From Thiopseudomonas acetoxidans (GTDB taxonomy: Bacteria > Pseudomonadota > Gammaproteobacteria > Pseudomonadales > Pseudomonadaceae): a stretch of DNA of 64,000 bases. The notes beneath the pieces are model-generated. The model saw only the letters and a program-made list of their open reading frames with translations, was not told the origin of the DNA and searched no databases. The translations under genes were made by a program, and so were the position numbers. The stretch covers positions 124,001 through 188,000 of the forward strand of contig NZ_JAUCDY010000003.1 of the NCBI RefSeq assembly GCF_030362935.1, given 5' to 3'. The stretch's first letter is position 1. The number at the start of each line of letters is the position of its first letter. Positions 25,991 to 33,815 of this stretch are shown here, piece by piece.

Positions 25991-26405
25991 TAAAAAAGAA
26001 AATTCTCCTGTTTCATTAACAACCATGCCTGAAAGCTACGGTAACTGGTTGAGTGACTTAAAAAGCCGTATTCAAACTGCTCAACAACGTGCAGCGCGGG
26101 CGGTGAATCGTGAGCTGGTGGTGTTGTATTGGCAAATTGGCCAAGATATTTTACAGCGCCAAGAGGAGCAAGGCTGGGGTGCTAAAGTGATTGAGCGTCT
26201 TTCTCATGACTTGCGAGTTGCCTTCCCTGAGATGAAAGGGTTTTCTCGTGCCAATCTAATGTACATGCGTGCTTTTGCTGAAGCGTGGCCAGATCAAACA
26301 ATTGTCCAACAGGCTGTTGGACAATTGCCTTGGGGACATAATCTAAAGCTGCAAACCAGCTTACCTAGCATCGAGCAAATAGAGCAGGGGCTAAAGGACA
26401 AATAA
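25980..26405 (+). pseudogene. DUF1016/YhcG-like nuclease gene, internally deleted
   Basis: The first about 118 codons (SYGNWLSDLKSRIQTAQQRA through AVGQLPWGHNL) match the N-terminal DUF1016 domain of YhcG-type PDDEXK nucleases. The frame then jumps to LQTSLPSIEQIEQGLKDK, the typical C-terminal tail of that family. The central nuclease domain of about 180 residues is missing, with the frame kept. The 141-residue product could still be made but lacks the catalytic core. It lies in the accessory slot between methyltransferase and Res genes. Confidence 0.7.
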
Positions 26406-26406
26406 C

Positions 26407-26797
26407 ATGGCTAAAAAACCCACTAAAAAACAGCTCGCCTTTCGCAATAAGCTGGTATTAAACCAGTGGCTAATTAGCCTGTTTGGTATTGACCCTTTGG
26501 CCGAGCACAAACTGCAGGGCAAAACGATTCGCCCGTTTCATAAGCTGGCTGAGCCTATCCGTAATCCAAGCTTAGAAGGCTTGGACAAGGATAATTTGCA
26601 TCATTTTTTCCATCACCTCGCTAACAGTCCGTTGTTCAGTCATGCAGGTGTGCAGCTGAATGACTTACAAATCAGCCGTGATCAGCTTATGGCCTATGAG
26701 CAAAATATTGTGCGCCATACGCAAGCGATTAATGAAAAACGTCATCGGCCGATTGTGTGGAAGTATTACCAGTGGCTTAGTCTGCTGTTTACTGAAG
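26407..26797 (+). repeat. Direct repeat, copy 1 of the res 5' end (copy 2 at 28454-28856)
   Basis: About 390 bp repeated 2.05 kb apart with few substitutions and one 12-bp difference. The preceding bases (CTAAAGGACAAATAAC and TTAAAAGATAAATAAC) are also related. The interval between copies contains fic and rhuM, so unequal recombination between the copies would delete both genes and leave a single intact res. Confidence 0.85.
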
Positions 26798-26874
26798 GAG
26801 CAAATGATGGGCAGTTATCAACCGCCTTTAACCCTTACCCCAAAAATCTTGAATCTGGTTGCCGCCATCAGTGA
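26407..26874 (+). pseudogene. Truncated 5' copy of the res gene
   Basis: Residues 1-130 are nearly identical to the start of the complete Res-type gene at 28454 (differing by a 4-codon deletion in the lysine-rich start). Identity stops at about 26797 (LLFTE), where the sequence passes into the fic gene. The remaining 25 codons are out-of-family read-through. No helicase motif is included. The duplication shows that an accessory block was inserted into, or recombined with, the start of res, leaving this stub. Confidence 0.85.
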
Positions 26875-27787
26875 GCAACTGGGGCGTTATGACGAGCGTG
26901 AAAATAAAGCTCAAGCGCTACGCTTAAGACGCGCCAATCAAATCCGTACTATTCAAGGAACGTTGGCGATTGAGGGTAATAGCTTAAGTGTAGAGCAAAT
27001 TACCGCCGTGCTTGAGGGCAAGCCGGTGATTGCCCCGCCACGTGAGGTGCAAGAAGTTAAAAATGCTTTGGCGGTATATGAGCGCTTTGCACAGTTTAAT
27101 GCACTCAAAGAAGAAGATTTATTACACGCGCATCAACTGCTCATGCTTGGCCTTATGGATGAGGCGGGCCAGTATCGTAGTAGTGGCGTGGGCGTGATGA
27201 GTGGTCAAGAAGTGGTTCATATGGCGCCACCTGCCAAGCAGGTTCCTCGTTTAATGCGGGACTTATTCGCTTGGTTAAATAATACGGAGCACCATGCCCT
27301 GATTGCCAGCGCGGTTTTTCATTATGAGTTTGAGTTTATTCATCCTTTTGCGGACGGTAATGGCCGTATGGGCAGGCTGTGGCAAAGTATCATTTTGGCA
27401 AACTGGAACCCTGTTTTTGCCAATTTGCCTGTTGAATCACTGGTTTATCAGCATCAACAGGCGTATTACCAGGCCATTGCACAAAGTACAGCGCAAACCG
27501 ATTGCGCCGCTTTTGTTGAGTTTATGCTGGAAACCATCGCCAATACCTTTACCCAACTTATTAACAAAGATAGGTTGGGTAAAGAGTTGGGTAAAGAGCT
27601 AAGCGATAGCCAGCAGGCCATTCTTAGCTTGGTTATGCTTGATCATAAAGTCACCATAAAAGAGCTGGCAGCGCAGTTAGGAATAAGCACAACCGCCGTT
27701 GAAAATAACATTAAAAAGTTAAGGGAATTAGCCTTGTTAGAGCGCAAAGGCGGTCGTAAAGACGGTTTTTGGCAGATTAACAACTAG
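26804..27787 (+). CDS. Fic domain protein (AMPylase-type) with autoinhibitory motif and winged helix
   Basis: A 327-residue protein. The catalytic loop HPFADGNGRMGR (residues 180-191) is canonical HPFxDGNGRxxR. The inhibitory-helix motif [S/T]xxxE[G/N] is present as TLAIEG (Thr53, Glu57), so it is a class II, self-inhibited Fic enzyme. A C-terminal winged-helix domain (KELAAQLGISTTAVENNIKK) may bind DNA. Family members transfer AMP from ATP to target proteins. The start is ATG 26804 or 26807, preceded by GAAGGAG that partly derives from the duplicated res fragment. It is the only clearly intact gene in the accessory slot. Confidence 0.9.
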   Translation: MMGSYQPPLTLTPKILNLVAAISEQLGRYDERENKAQALRLRRANQIRTIQGTLAIEGNSLSVEQITAVLEGKPVIAPPREVQEVKNALAVYERFAQFNALKEEDLLHAHQLLMLGLMDEAGQYRSSGVGVMSGQEVVHMAPPAKQVPRLMRDLFAWLNNTEHHALIASAVFHYEFEFIHPFADGNGRMGRLWQSIILANWNPVFANLPVESLVYQHQQAYYQAIAQSTAQTDCAAFVEFMLETIANTFTQLINKDRLGKELGKELSDSQQAILSLVMLDHKVTIKELAAQLGISTTAVENNIKKLRELALLERKGGRKDGFWQINN

Positions 27788-27824
27788 AACCAGGCAAGTG
27801 GCTGAGCTTAAGCAGGATAACAAG

Positions 27825-28452
27825 ATGGATAACACAATCACCGAAACGCCAGATCCGGCCAAAGGCCAGTTTTTAATTTACCAAGCCGAAGATGGTAAGT
27901 TGAAGCTTGATGTGCGCTTTGAAGATGAGTCGGTATGGCTATCGCAAAAGCTAATGGCCGAACTATTTCAAAAGGATGTACGCACCATTAACGAGCATAT
28001 TCAGAATGTTTACGACGAAGGGGAGCTTGCATCTGAAGCAACTATCCGGAAATTCCGGATAGTTCAAACTGAAGGCAAACGCCAAGTTGCTCGCATGGTT
28101 GATTACTACAACCTCGATATGATTATTTCCGTTGGCTACCGTGTGAAAAGCCGTGTAGCCACACGCTTTCGTATTTGGGCAACCCAGCAGCTGTCTGAGT
28201 TTATCCGCAAGGGTTTTTTGCTGGATGACGAGCGCTTAAAAAACCCTGACCAGCCCTTTGATTATTTCGAAGAGCTGGAATGACCGTGATGTGTTAACCC
28301 ATGCGGGTAAAATATCCCACGAGATGGCTAAGCAACATGCAGAGCTTGAATATGAAAAATTTCACCGTCTGCGTATTCAGCAAACAGACCAGCAGCCCAG
28401 CGATTTTGAGCAAGTAGTGAAACACCTGCAGCAAGAGTTAAAAGATAAATAA
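27825..28452 (+). pseudogene. rhuM-like gene 2, internally deleted with frameshift
   Basis: From ATG 27825 (AGGA upstream) the frame matches RhuM: KGQFLIYQAEDGKLKLDVRF, LMAELFQKDVRTINEHI, YYNLDMIISVGYRVKS and WATQQLSEFIRKGF. At about 28270 (DYFEELE) it meets a TGA. In another frame the sequence resumes at NDRDVLTHAGKISHEMAKQH to 28452, which is the RhuM C-terminus. About 140 codons between DYFEEL and the C-terminus are missing. The truncated 150-residue product may be expressed. RhuM is found in pathogenicity and restriction islands; its biochemical role is not well known. Confidence 0.75.
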
Positions 28453-28453
28453 C

Positions 28454-31400
28454 ATGGCTAAAAAAACCACTAGAAAGTCTACTAAAAAGCAACTCGCCTT
28501 TCGTAATAAGCTGGTATTAAACCAGTGGCTGATAAGCCTGTTTGGTATTGACCCTTTGGCTGAACATAAGCTGCAGGGTAAAACGATTCGCCCGTTTCAT
28601 AAGCTGGCTGAACCTATCCGTAATCCAAGTTTAGAAGGCTTAGACACGGATAATTTGCATCATTTTTTCCATCACCTCGCTAACAGTCCGTTGTTCAGTC
28701 ATGCAGGCGTGCAGCTGAATGATTTACAAATCAGCCGTGATCAGCTTATGGCCTATGAGCAAAATATTGTGCGCCATACGCAAGCGATTAATGAAAAACG
28801 TCATCGGCCGATTGTGTGGAAGTATTACCAGTGGCTTAGTCTGCTGTTTACTGAAGTTTACTTAGACCGGTTTTTCAACGATAGCCATGTGTTGCTTGCT
28901 GCATTAAATGGCTTTGTCGAGCGCTTTAATCAGCACTGGCGTGATTACGCCGATGTACCAGCCTATGAGCTAGAAGACCTGAATAAAATCTGCTTGCAAA
29001 ACTCAACGGGTAGCGGCAAAACCTTATTAATGCATGTCAACGTGCTGCAATACCGCCATTACGCCACGCAGTATGGCAAGGCGAATGCGCTGTCGCGAAT
29101 TATTTTGTTAACCCCAAACTCAGATTTATCAAAGCAGCATAGAGATGAATTTCACGAAAGCGGAATTTCTGCTGGCGAATATTTAGCATCACGTGGTGGC
29201 TTGTTTGGTGCCGCTGCTGGTTTAGGCCATGTGGACACCTTAGAAATTACCAAGCTGGCTGACAAAGAAGGCCCAAACACTATTGCTACGCGCAGCTTAG
29301 GTGACCAAAACCTACTGCTCGTCGATGAAGGGCACCGTGGCTTAAGCAATAAAAATGAAACCGGCGTTTGGTTTCACCGCCGCGCCAGCCTGTGTGACAA
29401 AGGCTTTAGTTTTGAGTACTCGGCGACTTTTGATCAAGCCGTATCTGGAACCGGTCATGAAGATGATTACGCCAAAGCCGTGCTGTTTGACTATTCCTAC
29501 CGCTGGTTTTACGAAGATGGTTTTGGCAAAGATTACCAAATTCTCAACTTGCCGCGGTCGTTCGAAGAAACCCGTGCGCTTTATATCACGGCCTGCTTGC
29601 TGAAGTTTTATCAGCAGCTGTGCATTTATGACGATAAAAAACATCAGCTCAGTGACTTCAATATAGAAAAGCCACTCTGGGTGTTCGTGGGTAGCACTGT
29701 TTCGTCTGGCAAGCTGGGCAAAGATGAGCAGCTGGTGGCGACAGACGTGGCGTTGATTATTCAGTTTATTGCTGAGTTTTTAGGTAACGAGTCGCAAGCT
29801 ATAAGCCGTGTGCATGAGCTATTGACCGGTAAGGGCCAGGACACGGGCTTACTCGATGCCAACGGCAATGATATTTTTGATAGCGCATTTAATTATTTAG
29901 CAAAAAAAATCAATGCAGGTGAAAAGGTAGCAGAGCTATACCGTGATATTTTGCAGCGTGTATTTAACAACCAATCAGGTGGTCAACTCGTACTGGAGCG
30001 CGTTAAAGGCGATTCGGGTGAGATAGCCTTACGTATTGGTAACGCAGAAACACCCTTTGGTTTGATCAGTGTGGGGGATGCCAAAGGGTTGTGTGACCAC
30101 ATCAGTAGCTTTGCTAATCAGCAAGCTATTCCATTGGCTATAGCTGAGAGCGATTTTACCCATACCCTGTTTGCCAGTGTGAAAGAATCCAATTCGCCGG
30201 TGAATCTATTGATTGGTTCCAAGAAGTTTGTTGAGGGCTGGGACTGTTGGCGTGTGAGTACCCTGGGCTTAATGCATGTGGGCTCCAGCGAGGGCGCACA
30301 GATTATCCAGCTGTTTGGTCGCGGCGTACGCTTGAAAGGCTACCAGTGGAGTTTGAAGCGCTCGGGTCACTCTCAGGCAACTGTTCGACCTCCTTATATT
30401 GAAGAGCTGGAAACACTGAATGTGTTTGGTATCAAAGCTGACTTTATGGAGAAGTTCCGTCAGTTCTTAAGTGACGAGGGGTTGCCAGGGAATGAGCAGC
30501 GTAAGGTCATTCAGATCCGGTTAAATGTGACGCACGATTTTGGTAAGAAGCTAAAAATTCTGCGCCCTAAGCGTAAGGATGACGACGGCAAAGAATACGA
30601 CTTTAAAACCGATGCCCGTATCCCAAGTCTGCATAGTGTTCCTGATTACCTGACAAAAAACCGGGTGGTGGCTGATTGGTATCCCCGTATCGGTGCCATT
30701 GCCTCACGTGATGCTAGCGATGCCGTGACCAAAGAAACGGTTAAGTTAGGTGCTCAGCACTTGGCATTTTTAGATTACGATCAATTGTATTTTGAGCTGG
30801 AGCGTTTTAAAAATGAGCGTAGCTGGTACAACCTCAATATCAGCAAAGAGGGCATTAAAGCACTGTTAAGGGACTCCAGCTGGTACCAGCTGTACTTGCC
30901 TAAAGCACGGCTTAACCCAAACAGTTACGCCGGTATTTTATTGTTGCAGCAAGTGGCCACTGAGCTGCTAAAGCGTTTTGCCGACCATTATTACAATTAC
31001 GCTAAGCGTGATTATATGGAGCCGCGTTTAGAGTTGCGGGAACTTACGCAAGCCGATGAAAACATCCCACAGGAAGAGTTTTATCAGCTGATTGTCGATG
31101 GCAGTGAAGAGCAAGTTATCCAAGCGATTGAGCAAGTTAAAGCGGAGATAGCACTGGGGAAAGCTGATCTGTTGCAAGTAGGTGATATTAACGCGCTGAA
31201 CCTCAAACAGCATTTATTCCAACCTTTACTGCACCTGCGTAAAGGCAGCAAAATTGCTATCCAGCCAGTGGCTCTTAATGAAAGCGAGTTTCAGTTTGTT
31301 GAGGATTTGAAAGACTGGTGTGACCAGCACCAAGAACGTAACGAACAAGAAGGTGTAGAGCTGTTTTTACTGCGTAACCGCAGTCGTGGCAAAGGGGTAG

Positions 31401-31726
31401 GCTTTTTTGAAGCAGGGGGATTTTACCCGGATTTTATTTTGTGGATGCTCAAAGACAACAAGCAATACGTGACCTTTATCGAGCCGCATGGTTTGCTGCA
31501 TGAAGGCCCAGGCAGCGAAAAAGTTATGTTCCACCAAAAAATCAAAGCGGTAGAGAAACGCTTAGCTGATCCTGGTGTTGTTTTGAACAGCTTTATTCTG
31601 TCTTGGACTGAGTATGCTCAGCTCGACTGGGGCGCGCAACAAGCAGAGCTAGAAGCCAAACACGTGCTGTTTATGACCAACGATAGAGAGCAGTATTTGG
31701 ACAAGATGTTTGAGAGGATAGGCTAG
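28454..31726 (+). CDS. Type III restriction Res-like DEAD/DEAH helicase with C-terminal nuclease-like domain
   Basis: A 1090-residue protein. Walker A STGSGKT is at 184-190, motif II is DEGH at 291-294, a motif V-like KKFVEGWDCWR follows and motif VI is IQLFGRGVRLKG. Near the C-terminus YPDFIL (Asp993) and FIEPHGL (Glu1010) occupy the place of the PD-(D/E)xK site of Res endonucleases, but the expected lysine is His1012. In type III systems Res translocates and cleaves unmethylated DNA together with Mod. It closes the defence island. A 5' duplicate lies upstream. It starts with ATG two bases after the rhuM stop. Confidence 0.88.
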   Translation: MAKKTTRKSTKKQLAFRNKLVLNQWLISLFGIDPLAEHKLQGKTIRPFHKLAEPIRNPSLEGLDTDNLHHFFHHLANSPLFSHAGVQLNDLQISRDQLMAYEQNIVRHTQAINEKRHRPIVWKYYQWLSLLFTEVYLDRFFNDSHVLLAALNGFVERFNQHWRDYADVPAYELEDLNKICLQNSTGSGKTLLMHVNVLQYRHYATQYGKANALSRIILLTPNSDLSKQHRDEFHESGISAGEYLASRGGLFGAAAGLGHVDTLEITKLADKEGPNTIATRSLGDQNLLLVDEGHRGLSNKNETGVWFHRRASLCDKGFSFEYSATFDQAVSGTGHEDDYAKAVLFDYSYRWFYEDGFGKDYQILNLPRSFEETRALYITACLLKFYQQLCIYDDKKHQLSDFNIEKPLWVFVGSTVSSGKLGKDEQLVATDVALIIQFIAEFLGNESQAISRVHELLTGKGQDTGLLDANGNDIFDSAFNYLAKKINAGEKVAELYRDILQRVFNNQSGGQLVLERVKGDSGEIALRIGNAETPFGLISVGDAKGLCDHISSFANQQAIPLAIAESDFTHTLFASVKESNSPVNLLIGSKKFVEGWDCWRVSTLGLMHVGSSEGAQIIQLFGRGVRLKGYQWSLKRSGHSQATVRPPYIEELETLNVFGIKADFMEKFRQFLSDEGLPGNEQRKVIQIRLNVTHDFGKKLKILRPKRKDDDGKEYDFKTDARIPSLHSVPDYLTKNRVVADWYPRIGAIASRDASDAVTKETVKLGAQHLAFLDYDQLYFELERFKNERSWYNLNISKEGIKALLRDSSWYQLYLPKARLNPNSYAGILLLQQVATELLKRFADHYYNYAKRDYMEPRLELRELTQADENIPQEEFYQLIVDGSEEQVIQAIEQVKAEIALGKADLLQVGDINALNLKQHLFQPLLHLRKGSKIAIQPVALNESEFQFVEDLKDWCDQHQERNEQEGVELFLLRNRSRGKGVGFFEAGGFYPDFILWMLKDNKQYVTFIEPHGLLHEGPGSEKVMFHQKIKAVEKRLADPGVVLNSFILSWTEYAQLDWGAQQAELEAKHVLFMTNDREQYLDKMFERIG

Positions 31727-32102
31727 GTTGCTGGCTGGGGTAGTGTTGTGCTGCGCACGCTGTTCTTGCTTGCCTTTGCAGTGCAGTCCTGGTCGGTCGA
31801 AGTAGGCCAGGATGCTCTGGCGTATTTTTTCAGCGTTTTACCAAAGCTTTTACCTCGGTGACTGCTTTGGGCAAGTGGTTGTCCGTGTAGGTCATGCTTA
31901 GGTTGACACACAGGGGGGGTTGTTCAGCGTCTCCTTCAGTTTGTTTATGAGTAAAGTGTGATCTATGCACATGGCTTAACATTGCAGCTCATTTAGAATC
32001 CACCCCAGTCTGTTTATCACGCCTTGGTATTTTTCTAGGGATTGTCTGTTAAAACCAGCGGATCTATGTAGCAGTACTGCTGTATTTGAGGAGAGGGACA
32101 GG
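31727..32102. other. Spacer between defence island and two-partner secretion locus
   Basis: No supported gene or RNA is seen in these 376 bases; short frames here lack start signals and family resemblance. The last 60 bases must contain the promoter for the secretion locus, and GAGGAGAGGGA just before 32103 is a strong ribosome-binding site for the TpsB gene. Confidence 0.5.
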
Positions 32103-33803
32103 ATGTCCGTCAGTCTAAAAATATTACGCATTGCTGTTCTGGCAGGATGCAGTGTCGCTCTTTGCGGCTTGCAGGCAGCGCCCTTGCCGGGTGACCGTGA
32201 TCTGGCCCGTGAGCGTCAGCAGCGACTGCTGCAGGAGCAACAGCAGCGGCTGGATGAACTGCAAAGCCTGCCCGGTGCTCTACCCGATGCAGGCGCAGTG
32301 ACTGCATCCGCGGACGACCGTTGTATTGACATTCAGCAGGTGGCACTGGCGGGCGTTACCTTGCTCAAGCCGGCAGTGCAGGCCGTCTTGATCGCCCCTT
32401 ACCAGAAGCAATGCCTGACAGTCGCGCAGATCAACCAGCTGCTGCAAGACATCACCCATGCCTATATTGAGCGCGGCTATGTAACGACTCGGGCTTATCT
32501 ACCCGCCCAGGACTTGGGTGGCGGCCAGCTGCACATTCAGGTGATGGAAGGGCGTGTCGAAGCGTTGGATGGGGCGGGCGTGCTGCTTCCGCAAGAGCTG
32601 CGCATGGTACTGCCCCTGCACGTCGGAGAGGCTTTCAATATTCGCTCGCTGGAGCAGGCAGTGGATCAGCTGGGTCAGCTGCCGTCCCGGCAGGTGCAGT
32701 TTGATTTACAGCCCGGCGAGGAAGCCGGTGGCAGCCGGGTGGTGGCTCGCGGCGAGCGCAGCAAACCTTGGCGTGTGGGCTTGAGCCGCCATAACGATGG
32801 CCAGCGCAGCACCGGCGAGCAGCAATGGAGCAGCTGGCTGGCCTGGGACAGCCCGTTGGGGTTGGCCGACCAGTTAAATATCCGCGGCAGCAAGGATGCG
32901 GTCAGTGACCGTTACCGCCACTCGGCCAGCCATGGTCTGAGTTATCAGCTGCCCTATGGTTGGTGGACCTTCAATTACCACTATAACCACAGCTATTACC
33001 GTACCCGCACCGAAGGGCAGGGCTTTTCGTTTGTGCTCGATGGCGTCAGCACCACTCAGGCACTGACCGCCGAGCGGGTGATACACCGTGACAGCACCAG
33101 TAAAACGGCCGTGAATGTTGGTATCAGTCACATACGCGGCCGCAACTATCTGGACAACTATCTGCTGGATGTCTCCAGCCAGCGCCTGACTGAATATCAA
33201 CTGGGCTTTAACCATGGCCGGCGCATTGGCAGCGCCTTTCTCAACCTGGATCTGGGTTGGCAACGGGGTAGCGGCGCACTGGATGCCCAGCGCAAGGGCA
33301 ACCCCAAAGGCTGGCAGCCGGTGGCCCGCTATAACAAGTACACCCTGACCGCCAGCTACCTGCAACCCTTCCAGCTGGCCGGTGAGCGTTTCAGCGTTGA
33401 CAGCCTGTTCAGCGCCCAGCGCAGCGAGGATGTGCTCTACAGCCCACAACGCTTCAGCCTGGGCGGTTTGTACTCCATCCGTGGCTACAAAGACCAGAGC
33501 CTGACCGGCGACAGCGGTTACTACTGGCGTAACCAACTGCGCTGGAGCCGCCCAGTCACCTGGCACTGGTTACAACCCCTGCTGCAGCAATACAGCCTGC
33601 TGGCGGCCTACGACCTGGGTGCCATTCGTGGTGATAAATATAACCACGAAAGCAGCGGACGCATGGCCAGCCATGCATTTGAATTCAGCGCACAGGGCGA
33701 ACATTTGGCCCTGTCGCTCACCAGCGCCCACACCCTGTCCCGCCCGGACGCCCTTGAACGCAAGGAAAGACCGGTTTATTTCCGCATCGACGTGTTCTTT
33801 TAA
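32103..33803 (+). CDS. Two-partner secretion outer-membrane transporter (CdiB/ShlB/FhaC family)
   Basis: A 566-residue TpsB protein. A signal peptide of about 26 residues (ending LQAA) is followed by a Q/R-rich plug helix, a POTRA region (residues about 65-200, including CIDIQQVALAGVTLL, QLLQDITHAYIERGY and LHIQVMEGRVEAL) and a 16-strand barrel. The conserved barrel motif SIRGYKDQSLTGDSGYYWRN is close to the C-terminus, and the last residue is Phe, as usual for BamA substrates. It exports the adjacent TpsA protein, whose start is 12 bases downstream. The pair is therefore one operon. The alternative name is hemolysin activator. Confidence 0.93.
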   Translation: MSVSLKILRIAVLAGCSVALCGLQAAPLPGDRDLARERQQRLLQEQQQRLDELQSLPGALPDAGAVTASADDRCIDIQQVALAGVTLLKPAVQAVLIAPYQKQCLTVAQINQLLQDITHAYIERGYVTTRAYLPAQDLGGGQLHIQVMEGRVEALDGAGVLLPQELRMVLPLHVGEAFNIRSLEQAVDQLGQLPSRQVQFDLQPGEEAGGSRVVARGERSKPWRVGLSRHNDGQRSTGEQQWSSWLAWDSPLGLADQLNIRGSKDAVSDRYRHSASHGLSYQLPYGWWTFNYHYNHSYYRTRTEGQGFSFVLDGVSTTQALTAERVIHRDSTSKTAVNVGISHIRGRNYLDNYLLDVSSQRLTEYQLGFNHGRRIGSAFLNLDLGWQRGSGALDAQRKGNPKGWQPVARYNKYTLTASYLQPFQLAGERFSVDSLFSAQRSEDVLYSPQRFSLGGLYSIRGYKDQSLTGDSGYYWRNQLRWSRPVTWHWLQPLLQQYSLLAAYDLGAIRGDKYNHESSGRMASHAFEFSAQGEHLALSLTSAHTLSRPDALERKERPVYFRIDVFF

Positions 33804-33815
33804 CAGGATAGTGAA

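Noticed and set aside
15926..31726. A complete DISARM or BREX system
   Set aside because: No DUF1998 protein, PLD nuclease, PglZ, BrxC or Lon-like gene is present; only the SNF2 helicase and the methyltransferase are of a comparable type.
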